Assembly (NCBI GenBank): GCA_002634395.1
Contig: NSJM01000005.1
Span: 1-64,000, forward strand
Direction: 5' to 3'
DNA from: Candidatus Methylomirabilis sp.
Lineage (GTDB): Bacteria > Methylomirabilota > Methylomirabilia > Methylomirabilales > Methylomirabilaceae
DNA: 64,000 bases
The stretch's first letter is position 1; each line of letters begins with the position of its first letter. This document shows, piece after piece, positions 42,135-50,189 of this stretch. The notes beneath the pieces are model-generated. The model was not told the origin of the DNA. It ran no database searches and saw only the letters and a list, made by a program, of their open reading frames with translations. The position numbers and the translations under genes are program-made.

Positions 42135-42926
42135 TTGCAGAACGGTCGACAGGTTTCCACGACACCCGTTGAGATGCCGATGACCGTCTCGGTCATCCTT
42201 CCAGTAATGAACGAAACGTGGTCTTTGGAAAAGACGACCCGTATCCTCGTTGCTGAGAATCAGACGCACCTTGAAGAGATCCTGGTAGTCACGTCGCCCC
42301 GCACGAGTGAAAACAGCCTTCATACGATAGAGAGGCTCCTACGTGCCTATCCGTCGCTCATACGTGTCCACCAACAAACGCTTCCTTACCTTGGGGGTGC
42401 CATCCAAGAGGCGTTCTCTTTCGTTCGCGGCCGTTTTACAGTGCTGATGGGAAGTGACCTTGAAACTGATCCGCACCTCATTCGTTCAATGATTAATGTA
42501 ATGAAGGACGGTAAGTATGACATTGTAGTTGCCTCGCGTTGGCTGGAAAAGCAAGGATTTCAGGGATACCCTCTTCTGAAATACATGTGTAATTTCATAT
42601 TTCAAAAAATATTTTCAGTGCTCTACGGTAGGTCGCTTACAGACCTGACGTATGGGTTCCGCATGTATCGGACAGAGATCGTTCAGAAGATAATATGGGA
42701 GGAGTTAAGGCACCCATTCCTACTGGAATCCCTTGTGAAACCGCTCAGGCTGGGATGCAGTGTAAAAGAGGTCCCGACGAAATGGGTGGCTCGACAAGAG
42801 GGGGTCTCGCAAAACGTACTTACCTCATATGTGGGGTATTTCAAGATAAGTCTGAAAGTTCTTTTCATGGACCCCAATCTTTTCGTAAAAGCTCAATGCT
42901 TGGGCAGGCCTAAAGAAGATCACTGA
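42135..42926 (+). CDS. Glycosyltransferase family 2 (dolichol-phosphate-mannose-synthase-like)
   Basis: The 263-residue GT-A protein has VSVILPVMNETWSLEKTTRI, YLGGAIQEAFSFVRGRFTVL and a DxD-type LMGSDLETDPH. SLTDLTYGFRMYRTEIVQ is characteristic of DPM1-like enzymes that transfer sugar to polyprenyl phosphate. It could make the lipid-linked donor used by the GT39 enzyme. The start is TTG 42135, chosen because GGGGGAGAG lies directly upstream; ATG 42174 or 42180 are alternatives. Confidence 0.88.
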   Translation: MQNGRQVSTTPVEMPMTVSVILPVMNETWSLEKTTRILVAENQTHLEEILVVTSPRTSENSLHTIERLLRAYPSLIRVHQQTLPYLGGAIQEAFSFVRGRFTVLMGSDLETDPHLIRSMINVMKDGKYDIVVASRWLEKQGFQGYPLLKYMCNFIFQKIFSVLYGRSLTDLTYGFRMYRTEIVQKIIWEELRHPFLLESLVKPLRLGCSVKEVPTKWVARQEGVSQNVLTSYVGYFKISLKVLFMDPNLFVKAQCLGRPKEDH

Positions 42927-42938
42927 GGAGCGAAAGTC

Positions 42939-44078
42939 ATGCATGCGGCTGTGGTAACCACGACAATTCATGTGCCAACACTCTTGGAATCCTATATGCA
43001 GGATTCTATAGCCTTTGGCCGTCAGGAAGTGTCGTTCATTGTGGTTGGTGACCGTAAGACACCGGCCGAAGCCAAGAAGTTTTGTGAGGATCTTCGCCAA
43101 CGCTACCCTTACGACCTGACGTTTCTGAGTGTTGACGATCAAGAACGTTACCTCAGATCTTATCCTGAGCTGGCAAGCCACCTCCCATACGACTCCATCC
43201 AACGGAGAAACGTCGGTGTACTGCTGGGGTATGAACGAGGTGCCGATGTCATTATCACGATCGATGATGACAATTTCTTGGCCGAGTCAAATTTTATTCG
43301 CTGCCACACACTGGTTGGGCAGAATGTCCAGATCGACGCATACGGTTCCCCTGGAGGATGGATCAACGTCTGTGACTTCCTGACAGAGGAGCACGGGTTC
43401 CGGTTCTACCACCGCGGGTTCCCTTTAGGTGAGCGCTCAGGTAATGATAGGCTTAACCCACAGGTTTCGTCATTAAAGGGACGTGTGGTTGTTAATGTGG
43501 GTTTTTGGCTTGATGAGCCGGATGTGGATGCAGTTACCCGGTTGGCCCTTCCTGCCAGAGTGACCGGTCTTAAGCGGGCCGAGAACTTCGCTTTGGCGTT
43601 CGGCACCTGGTCCCCATTTAATTCACAAAATACCGCCCTTGCCAGGGACATTGTCCCCTCCTACTTTTTGAGCCCGCTCGTGGGTCGCTATGATGATATC
43701 TGGGCAAGCTATGTCATCAAGGCCATTGCGGATCACATGGGCGATCTGATTACATTTGGCCACCCCCTAGTTCGACAAGAGCGAAACCCACACGATTACT
43801 GGGTCGATCTCGATAAAGAAAAGGACGGCATGCAACTCACCGATAGATTTTGTCAATATCTTCGGGCAATAAACTTTACCGGGGCCACCTACGCGGACTG
43901 CTACAAAGAGGTAATCGAGGGGCTCTGGTCTGCGATAGAGAACGATGGGCGACTCAGTCCATTCGCTAGGTCGTACCTGAGTGGATACGTGCGCGGGATG
44001 GAGTCATGGAGGGCGACAATCGCGCGTGTCACCCGTAATGCCCTAACGAAGGCTGTTGCCGGACATCCTCATGTGTGA
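42939..44078 (+). CDS. GT75-like protein (reversibly glycosylated polypeptide / UDP-arabinopyranose-mutase relative)
   Basis: The 379-residue protein has a DDD motif (IITIDDDNFLAES, 109-111) and an upstream IQRRNVGVLLGYERGAD. VVVNVGFWLDEPDVDAVTRL and GRYDDIWASYVIKAIADHMG follow. These match in order the landmarks of plant reversibly glycosylated polypeptides: the DDD loop, a G-LWL-PDYDA-T segment and an RYDDMWAGW-CDH segment. The plant proteins interconvert UDP-arabinopyranose and UDP-arabinofuranose. The bacterial relative probably acts on a nucleotide pentose or serves as a glycosyltransferase. GAGGAG precedes the ATG. This is the last gene of the long + strand run. Confidence 0.8.
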   Translation: MHAAVVTTTIHVPTLLESYMQDSIAFGRQEVSFIVVGDRKTPAEAKKFCEDLRQRYPYDLTFLSVDDQERYLRSYPELASHLPYDSIQRRNVGVLLGYERGADVIITIDDDNFLAESNFIRCHTLVGQNVQIDAYGSPGGWINVCDFLTEEHGFRFYHRGFPLGERSGNDRLNPQVSSLKGRVVVNVGFWLDEPDVDAVTRLALPARVTGLKRAENFALAFGTWSPFNSQNTALARDIVPSYFLSPLVGRYDDIWASYVIKAIADHMGDLITFGHPLVRQERNPHDYWVDLDKEKDGMQLTDRFCQYLRAINFTGATYADCYKEVIEGLWSAIENDGRLSPFARSYLSGYVRGMESWRATIARVTRNALTKAVAGHPHV

Positions 44079-44133
44079 AAGCACAATGCAGACAACGGAC
44101 CCGTCGCCGTTACCACTGCCGGCGCAATAAGGC

Positions 44134-46011
44134 CTATGGTACCTGGTAGCTAATCGTCAGGGCGGTGGCCTTAGTAGGCGAAGTTTTGCTTTCAAAGCTC
44201 CCGATACTCCGATTGGCCGTCGATCCGTTGTCCGCAATAAACAGGGTCAGACTGTTCCCTGGCACCCAGCTCGGATGATCGACGATTTCCTGGATGATGG
44301 ACCTGAGGTTCGGACTGGGATTGAAATCCCCCAGTGTCCAGGGCCCTGGGATGTCATTGACAAACGCCGCTGTCTTGAGTCGCATCGAGAGATTTCCCGT
44401 GGACTGCGTAAGCGGCACCGAATCTCCCGTGACCTCGCCGAGGTAGCGGAGGTTAAGATGCTTATTGAGATTGCCCAGACCGAAAAAATGGAGGACCGCT
44501 GACTCGACGATCGCTCCGGGTGGGATGGTGACGCCGACGAACCGGAAGGCGAACAAATTGCCTTTCCCTGGAGAAACGAGCGCCTCGAAGGTCCGTACCT
44601 TTCCTGTCCCATCCTCTCTGCCATCATCCCCTCCACTGGAGATGCGTATCTGCAGGGTCTCCAGGCCGGCAGGCGGGGGATCGATGACCAGGGTGACCGG
44701 GATCGATTGGGGGGAATTCGTTGCGGCTCCCGCCTCCACGGTCACCCTGCCCTGATACACACCCTCCGTCAACCCGAACGGATTTACGGTAACCGCCGGC
44801 GCGGACGGAGCCGTCCCACTTGTGGGGCTAATGGCGAGCCAGGATCCTCCACTGGCTGTCGTCACCGTGGCGCCCCATTGGAGGGTTCCGTCGCCCTCAT
44901 TGGTCACTATCAGAGTTTGTGCGAGGGGCGCAGACTCACCTACGGTCGCGCCGAACGCGAGGCTACCCGGACTCACCGACAACGTTGGAGCCATCTCGGA
45001 ACAAGGCGCGACGGTGATAGCAGACAGGAACTGCTGATCGAGGCTGTCGGGTGGCCGCGCTCCAGCATCCGTCAGGGCTAAATAGGCGGCCGTGCAGGCA
45101 GTCTGGGTATCAACGAAAGGCGCGGGAAATGGACTCGGTTCATTTCCATGCCGGTTGATATCGATCTGGTCGGCACTCTCATTGCCTTGCACATAGGCAC
45201 GGGCGGAAGAGACGGTAATGGCTTCATCGGAAGAGGAGTAGTAATTATTCACGATGTTGGCCCGTGGTCCATACCAGACGAGCGTCCCGTATCCGATGCC
45301 CCAGTTCCAAATGAGGTTATTGCGCATATCGAGGGTCGTATCCGTCGCAGGAGTACCGGCGTCATCGATGCGCGTCTGAGGATTCCTGGTTAAACCCACC
45401 GTAAAGACGTTGTGATGAAGGGTGATCCGAGAAGGCTGATCATACTTGATGAGCATATTCTTTCCCGGTCCGGCGAGAATGCTCCAGGCAACCGTGACAT
45501 CGTGCGAGCCCCCCGTAATCTCCATATTCTCATCGCCGGACCCCGCCACAGAGACATGGTCGATGACGACATTGTAGGCGCCGTAAGCAATCTGGATACC
45601 GTCGATGGGGGAGTCTCGTACACGCAAGCCTCGTACGATCACATCGTGTGCCCCTTTGTTGCCGCGAATAATAAGCCCTCGATTCCTCAAGGTAATTCCG
45701 GGGCTCGGGGCGGTCAAGCCGTCGATCGTAATATTGGCTCCCAACACATAGAGATAGTCGGTTAAGACAATCTCGCCGCCGACATCAAAGACAACCGTAC
45801 GATTGCCCTGTTTGACCGCCTCTCGGAAGCTTCCTGGACCCGAGTCATTCAGATTGGTGACGTGTACCACCGTTCCCCCGGCTCCCCCTGGGGTGGTTGT
45901 GCCGAATCCCTGATAGGACTGCGCCGCGCTCGTGAACGAAAGCGACGACACGAGCATTGCGGCGCAGATCAAGAAGGAGCGTTTCCTGAGGGACATTTGG
46001 GTTCGTATCAT
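44134..46011 (-). CDS. Secreted pectate-lyase-like beta-helix protein with BACON-like domain
   Basis: The 625-residue protein has a Sec signal (RSFLICAAMLVSSLSFTSAA). A right-handed beta-helix follows at about residues 35-330: GFGTTTPGGAGGTVVHVTNL, SGPGSFREAVKQGNRTVVFD, ITIDGLTAPSPGITLRNRG, HDVIVRGLRVRD, KNMLIKYDQPSRITLHHNVF. A BACON/Ig-like domain is at about 345-450 (LSVSPGSLAFGATVGESAPL, WLAISPTSGTAP) and a beta-rich C-terminal domain follows. It resembles polysaccharide lyase family 1 proteins and may trim the acidic polysaccharide. GGAGG lies 6 nt before the ATG at 46011. It is encoded against the flanking genes. A decayed relative lies at 38.7 kb. Confidence 0.87.
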   Translation of the reverse strand: MIRTQMSLRKRSFLICAAMLVSSLSFTSAAQSYQGFGTTTPGGAGGTVVHVTNLNDSGPGSFREAVKQGNRTVVFDVGGEIVLTDYLYVLGANITIDGLTAPSPGITLRNRGLIIRGNKGAHDVIVRGLRVRDSPIDGIQIAYGAYNVVIDHVSVAGSGDENMEITGGSHDVTVAWSILAGPGKNMLIKYDQPSRITLHHNVFTVGLTRNPQTRIDDAGTPATDTTLDMRNNLIWNWGIGYGTLVWYGPRANIVNNYYSSSDEAITVSSARAYVQGNESADQIDINRHGNEPSPFPAPFVDTQTACTAAYLALTDAGARPPDSLDQQFLSAITVAPCSEMAPTLSVSPGSLAFGATVGESAPLAQTLIVTNEGDGTLQWGATVTTASGGSWLAISPTSGTAPSAPAVTVNPFGLTEGVYQGRVTVEAGAATNSPQSIPVTLVIDPPPAGLETLQIRISSGGDDGREDGTGKVRTFEALVSPGKGNLFAFRFVGVTIPPGAIVESAVLHFFGLGNLNKHLNLRYLGEVTGDSVPLTQSTGNLSMRLKTAAFVNDIPGPWTLGDFNPSPNLRSIIQEIVDHPSWVPGNSLTLFIADNGSTANRSIGSFESKTSPTKATALTISYQVP

Positions 46012-46262
46012 TGTCTACCTCCACGCGCTGGTCGTCTTCCGTTGCTCAACCTGTCGCGAGTTCATAAGGATCCCTGGTGGTGGTGTTCACGCCGGGCGGT
46101 CAATGGGTCCGACCTTGTAATTGTAAGCGGGATAACTTCTGACTCTACGCAGCCTGGGAGAGATAATATCGCCCCTACCACTATTCGGTTTTTGCTCCCG
46201 TGTCAATAGAATCTTTGAGCAAATATTTGAGCAACAGTTTAAGCAACCCGATAGGAGGGATC
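46012..46262. promoter_or_regulatory. Divergent intergenic region with a 12-bp triple repeat
   Basis: Between the lyase-like gene (leftward) and the sulfatase-like gene (rightward), three direct repeats of TTTRAGCAA start at 46214, 46226 and 46238, spaced exactly 12 bp. They end just before the AGGAGG ribosome site (46253-46258). On the minus strand TTGACA (about 46197-46202) could be a -35 box, without a convincing -10. The repeats may be operator sites or part of a translated leader (a GTG at 46200 is in frame). Confidence 0.5.
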
Positions 46263-48215
46263 ATGAAAGGCGTTTGGACTCACTTTGAACGGCTCTATCA
46301 CGGCGCCATATGGGGAGGCTTCATAGGGATCGTTGCCGGCGGCATGGAGTATCTGTTGCTGTATCGCCATCAGGCTTTTTCCGGGGACCTTGCAAAAGCC
46401 TATTGGGATATCCTGACGCCATATGCCGTCGTCGGACTCCTGGGAGGCATCCTTTCGGCGACTGCAGTCTCTTTCATTCGCGGCACGTCCGGCCGCTTTA
46501 GTCGGGATACGGCTCGTCTGTTTGCTTCTATCGTTACATTGGCTGTCTTCGCGTATCTGGTTGTCTGGGTCACCTACGGTCTTGGCCCTCCCGCGCTTAC
46601 ACTTTACGCTATCATCGCCTATTGGGCCATCGTAACTGGCGCGGTCGCGGCGGGCGCTCTTCTTGCGTGGGCGTTGCGGGCCATCCTCTCGCGGCTGGAA
46701 AGTGAGAGCGGTCGTGCGGAGCCCAGAGTCCGAGTGAGTTTTGCGCTGATCCTCGGTATTCTGACTGCTCTTGTCCCGTGGGTACCGTACCTGTATGTCC
46801 GGACGACGCAGGAAACGGCACCCGGATACATGACCGACAAGACGCAGGGTGAACGGCCCAACATTGTCTTCATCCTGATCGACGCCCTCCGAGCCGATCA
46901 TCTCCCGATATACGGATATTCGAGGCAAACGGCCCCCAATCTCACCGCTTTCGCCCGGCGAGGTATGACCTTCACGCGAATGTACGCCCAAGCCCCATCG
47001 ACACGACCGTCTGTTGCTACGATCTTTTCCTCCTTGTATCCAACCGTCCACAAGGTGAACGATAACTACGACTTCCTGGCGGAGTCTGTAACTGTTTTAC
47101 CGGAAATGCTGCGTACAGCCGGGTACAAGACGTTTGGTGTGTCTGCTAATGCCAACGTCTCTCCCACTTTTGGGTATTCACAGGGATTTGACGAATTCCG
47201 GGTCTGGAAAACTGAGAGCGCATTTCGTCTCACGATGATGGGGCGACTGGCCGAGGACGCGCTTGGACCGAGTCGGTTAAGCCGCATATTGCGAGAACAG
47301 GGAGAGATTGTGCCACAAGCAGAGGCCATTACGGACATTACCCTCAAATGGGTCTCCCAAAGTGGCAAGGAGCCCTTCTTCCTCTACGTGCACTACATCG
47401 ATCCGCACGATCCCTACAGTCCTCCGGCTCCCTATGATAAGGCCTTCGACTACCGCAGCGATCCGCCCATTCGGGCAGGAGGGATCGACCCCCTGACACT
47501 TCTTTCTAATGGGCAGGATCGGGAACGGATCGGGCGGATTCTTGACCAATATGATGGGGAGATCCTCTATGCCGACCGCGAGGTTGGTCGTCTGCTCAAA
47601 GAGCTTGAGAATCTGGGGGTTCTGGAGAATGCGCTTGTCATTGTCACCGCCGACCACGGCGAGGAATTTTTCGAGCATGGGAACGACAGCCATGGCCGTT
47701 CGACCTACGAAGAAGTCCTCCGTGTCCCCTTCCTTCTGTATTGGCGGGATAATGTCCCTGTAGGAGCAAGGTACGACGGGATGGTCAGACTCATTGATGT
47801 CATGCCGACGCTCCTCACCCTCCTGGGGATCACACCGCCGGATGAGATCCAGGGGAGCAGCTTCGCGGCACAGCTTGTCAGGCCGACCGGTCCGGAGTCG
47901 AATCAAAAACTTTTTGCGCAAGTCGTCCAGGATACCTTTGCGCTGGAGATGGTTCGGGACAGTCGCTACAAACTGATCCGCCACCTCCGCGGGCCTCGCC
48001 GGGGTCTCGAAGAGCTCTACGACTTGGAACGGGATCCCCTTGAGAGGACCAACCTTGCCAAGAAAGCCCGCACAGAGGCGGCTGTCTTGGGACGGGAGCT
48101 TGAGGCCTTTAACACAACTATAAGCGAAGCTGCGGGCCGTATTAGGGCAGAGCAGGTTCAGACGCTGGATCGGGATACGGAGAGGGCGTTGCGGTCGCTC
48201 GGATACATCAAGTAG
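46263..48215 (+). CDS. Membrane-anchored sulfatase-like alkaline-phosphatase-superfamily protein
   Basis: The 650-residue protein has about five N-terminal membrane segments (residues 1-190) and then a sulfatase/phosphoethanolamine-transferase-type domain. NIVFILIDALRADHLPIYGY holds the metal aspartate. APSTRPSVATIFSSLYP replaces the sulfatase C/S-x-P-x-R signature and suggests a Thr/Ser nucleophile. YVHYIDPHDPYSPPAPYD and VTADHGEEFFEHGNDSHGRS are also present. It could transfer or hydrolyse phosphate or sulfate esters on surface glycans. It ends RALRSLGYIK, a tail echoed in two other proteins here. ATG 46263 follows AGGAGG by 4 nt; a GTG at 46200 would add 21 residues encoded by the triple repeat. 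Confidence 0.88.
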   Translation: MKGVWTHFERLYHGAIWGGFIGIVAGGMEYLLLYRHQAFSGDLAKAYWDILTPYAVVGLLGGILSATAVSFIRGTSGRFSRDTARLFASIVTLAVFAYLVVWVTYGLGPPALTLYAIIAYWAIVTGAVAAGALLAWALRAILSRLESESGRAEPRVRVSFALILGILTALVPWVPYLYVRTTQETAPGYMTDKTQGERPNIVFILIDALRADHLPIYGYSRQTAPNLTAFARRGMTFTRMYAQAPSTRPSVATIFSSLYPTVHKVNDNYDFLAESVTVLPEMLRTAGYKTFGVSANANVSPTFGYSQGFDEFRVWKTESAFRLTMMGRLAEDALGPSRLSRILREQGEIVPQAEAITDITLKWVSQSGKEPFFLYVHYIDPHDPYSPPAPYDKAFDYRSDPPIRAGGIDPLTLLSNGQDRERIGRILDQYDGEILYADREVGRLLKELENLGVLENALVIVTADHGEEFFEHGNDSHGRSTYEEVLRVPFLLYWRDNVPVGARYDGMVRLIDVMPTLLTLLGITPPDEIQGSSFAAQLVRPTGPESNQKLFAQVVQDTFALEMVRDSRYKLIRHLRGPRRGLEELYDLERDPLERTNLAKKARTEAAVLGRELEAFNTTISEAAGRIRAEQVQTLDRDTERALRSLGYIK

Positions 48216-48248
48216 GTCGGAACGAAACACTGTAAAGGAGGAACAACG

Positions 48249-49001
48249 ATGGCGAACATGCCGAACAAAGGTTTTGTCGTGTGGTTTACGGGGTTGCCGA
48301 GTTCCGGGAAAAGCACTCTGGCTGGGCTGTTGGCGCAGGAGATCCCCCTTCGAGGCCTCCCGGTAGAGATCTTGGATGGGGATGAAGTCCGGCAACGTCT
48401 GACCAAGGGTCTTGGCTTTTCCAAGGAGGATCGGGATGAGAATATCCGCCGGATCGCCTTTGTTGCGAAGCTCCTCTCGCGCAATAACGTCTGCGCCATT
48501 ACGGCAGCGATTTCCCCGTATCGTTCGGCGCGCGATGAAGCGAGGGAAGAGATCGGTCGGTTCGTGGAGGTCTATGTACGATGCCCCCTGGAAACCTGCG
48601 TCACCAGGGATGTAAAGGGTCTCTATCGTCGGGCTCTGGCCGGAGAGATCTCGAACTTTACGGGGATCTCAGATCCTTACGAAGAGCCATTGAACCCCGA
48701 GGTGGTGGTGGAAACCGGCCAGGAAAGTACTGAGGCCAGCCTCAGAACAATCATGACGAGACTGGAAGAATTAGGCTATCTCGCGCTCAGTCATCCTCAG
48801 GGGACGACGCACATCCCGATCCCGACCTATCTTGTTCAGAAGATTACGGCACGGCTTGATGGAGAGCCTCGGAAGAGTCCCTCTACCTATGTTGCGGAGG
48901 TGCTTAGCGGGCTCCTGGCCGAGGAGGAGTTCGTTGCCATGACGGGAGAACAGAAAGCGCTCATTGAGGGACGTCTAAAGGCATTGGGATACCTTGAATA
49001 G
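48249..49001 (+). CDS. cysC: Adenylylsulfate (APS) kinase with C-terminal RHH-like extension
   Basis: The first 185 residues or so are a standard APS kinase. They have Walker [10 protein letters not shown] (15-23), [30 protein letters not shown], the lid-side [11 protein letters not shown], and [19 protein letters not shown]. It phosphorylates APS to PAPS, the donor for sulfotransferases. Residues about 188-250 are an unusual extension: [35 protein letters not shown], then RLKALGYLE. That extension resembles the free-standing 65-residue protein encoded at 59492. AAAGGAGG precedes the ATG and the sat gene follows after 11 nt. Confidence 0.95.
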   Translation: MANMPNKGFVVWFTGLPSSGKSTLAGLLAQEIPLRGLPVEILDGDEVRQRLTKGLGFSKEDRDENIRRIAFVAKLLSRNNVCAITAAISPYRSARDEAREEIGRFVEVYVRCPLETCVTRDVKGLYRRALAGEISNFTGISDPYEEPLNPEVVVETGQESTEASLRTIMTRLEELGYLALSHPQGTTHIPIPTYLVQKITARLDGEPRKSPSTYVAEVLSGLLAEEEFVAMTGEQKALIEGRLKALGYLE

Positions 49002-49012
49002 GGAGGGGTCAG

Positions 49013-50152
49013 ATGCTACCGAAACCGCATGGGGGAAAACTCATCGACCGCCTGCTAAAGGGCGAAGAGCAACAGTGGGCAGTCCGGGAGGCCGTTCAAC
49101 TTCCCCGCCTGGAACTGACTGCTGAACTCGCCAAGGAGGCGATGAACATCGCCTCTGGGGTCTTTAGCCCTCTCGAAGGATTTATGAGGAAAGCGGATTG
49201 TGATGCTGTGCAGATCGGCGGGAGGCTTGCGAATGGTGTTCCGTGGACCATCCCGATCGTCCTTGACGTGTCAGAGGAGGAGGCCGAGAAATTGGGGGAT
49301 AGAGTTGCACTGTCCTATCACGGCGAGCCGTTTGCCGTGCTTGAGGTCCAGGAGATCTACACATACGACCGCGAAGCCTTGGCCTCCGCCGTCTTCGGCA
49401 CGACCAATCCTCGTCATCCTGGAGTAGGGAGGGTCCGCTCTTTAAAAGAAATACTGATCGGAGGGCGGATAGGTATCTTTAGGGAGCTGGAGAGCCCCTG
49501 GAACGGGCATCGGCTTCACCCCGTGGAGAGCAGAGTCCTCTTTCAAGCCAAGGGTTGGAAAACTGTCGTAGGGTTCCAAACCAGAAACGTTCCCCATCTC
49601 GGCCACGAGTATGTCCAGAAGACAGCCCTCTCCTTTGTAGACGGGATCTTCATCAACCCGGTGATCGGTAAGAAGAAGGTGGGCGATTTCACCGACGAGG
49701 TGATCCTTCGGACCTATGAGGCTCTCATCACGCACTATTATCCCAGGGAGCGAGCGGTCCTGGCTGTTCTCGAGACCGAGATGCGCTACGCCGGGCCTCG
49801 AGAGGCGATCTTTCACGCTATTGTCCGGAAGAACTTTGGCTGTAGCCACTTTATTGTGGGGCGCGATCACGCAGGGGTGGCTGACTTTTACCCGCCATAT
49901 GCTGCCCAAGAGATCTTCGATGAGTTTCCTGACCTGGGGATTGTGCCCCTCTTCTTTACCGCATTCTTCCATTGTGGCCGGTGTGGAGGGGCGGCGAATG
50001 AAAAGACCTGCCCTCATAATGGGGAGCGTCAAGATTTCAGCGGCACGCAGCTCAGGAACTCGATTCTACAATCCAATGGAGAGGTCGGCCTGACCCTTCG
50101 GCCGGAAGTCGCTCAAGTGATCCAAAACTCGAACAATTGTTTTGTTGAGTAG
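49013..50152 (+). CDS. sat: Sulfate adenylyltransferase (ATP sulfurylase)
   Basis: The 379-residue enzyme has the substrate motif QTRNVPHLGHE (189-199), VGRDHAGVADFY, and a C-terminal zinc-ribbon-like segment FHCGRCGGAANEKTCPHN with FSGTQLRNSIL. It makes APS from sulfate and ATP, so together with the preceding kinase it supplies PAPS. No APS or PAPS reductase gene is nearby, which favours sulfonation of macromolecules over cysteine synthesis or sulfate respiration. The single-chain form differs from CysDN. Confidence 0.96.
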   Translation: MLPKPHGGKLIDRLLKGEEQQWAVREAVQLPRLELTAELAKEAMNIASGVFSPLEGFMRKADCDAVQIGGRLANGVPWTIPIVLDVSEEEAEKLGDRVALSYHGEPFAVLEVQEIYTYDREALASAVFGTTNPRHPGVGRVRSLKEILIGGRIGIFRELESPWNGHRLHPVESRVLFQAKGWKTVVGFQTRNVPHLGHEYVQKTALSFVDGIFINPVIGKKKVGDFTDEVILRTYEALITHYYPRERAVLAVLETEMRYAGPREAIFHAIVRKNFGCSHFIVGRDHAGVADFYPPYAAQEIFDEFPDLGIVPLFFTAFFHCGRCGGAANEKTCPHNGERQDFSGTQLRNSILQSNGEVGLTLRPEVAQVIQNSNNCFVE

Positions 50153-50189
50153 CGATCATCGACGGTAGGACGGTCCAACGGAGGAACGG

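Noticed and set aside
44247-44636. A second minus-strand frame inside the lyase-like gene
   Set aside because: It overlaps the clearly coding frame of the C-terminal domain and is Ser/Arg-rich in a way typical of out-of-frame reading.
46200-46262. GTG start adding 21 residues to the sulfatase-like protein
   Set aside because: The ATG at 46263 has AGGAGG at good spacing and the added residues are encoded by the 12-bp repeats; kept only as an alternative.
48249-50152. Sulfate-respiration or cysteine-synthesis operon
   Set aside because: No APS or PAPS reductase, no electron-transfer partners and no cysteine synthase lie nearby; a sulfotransferase does.
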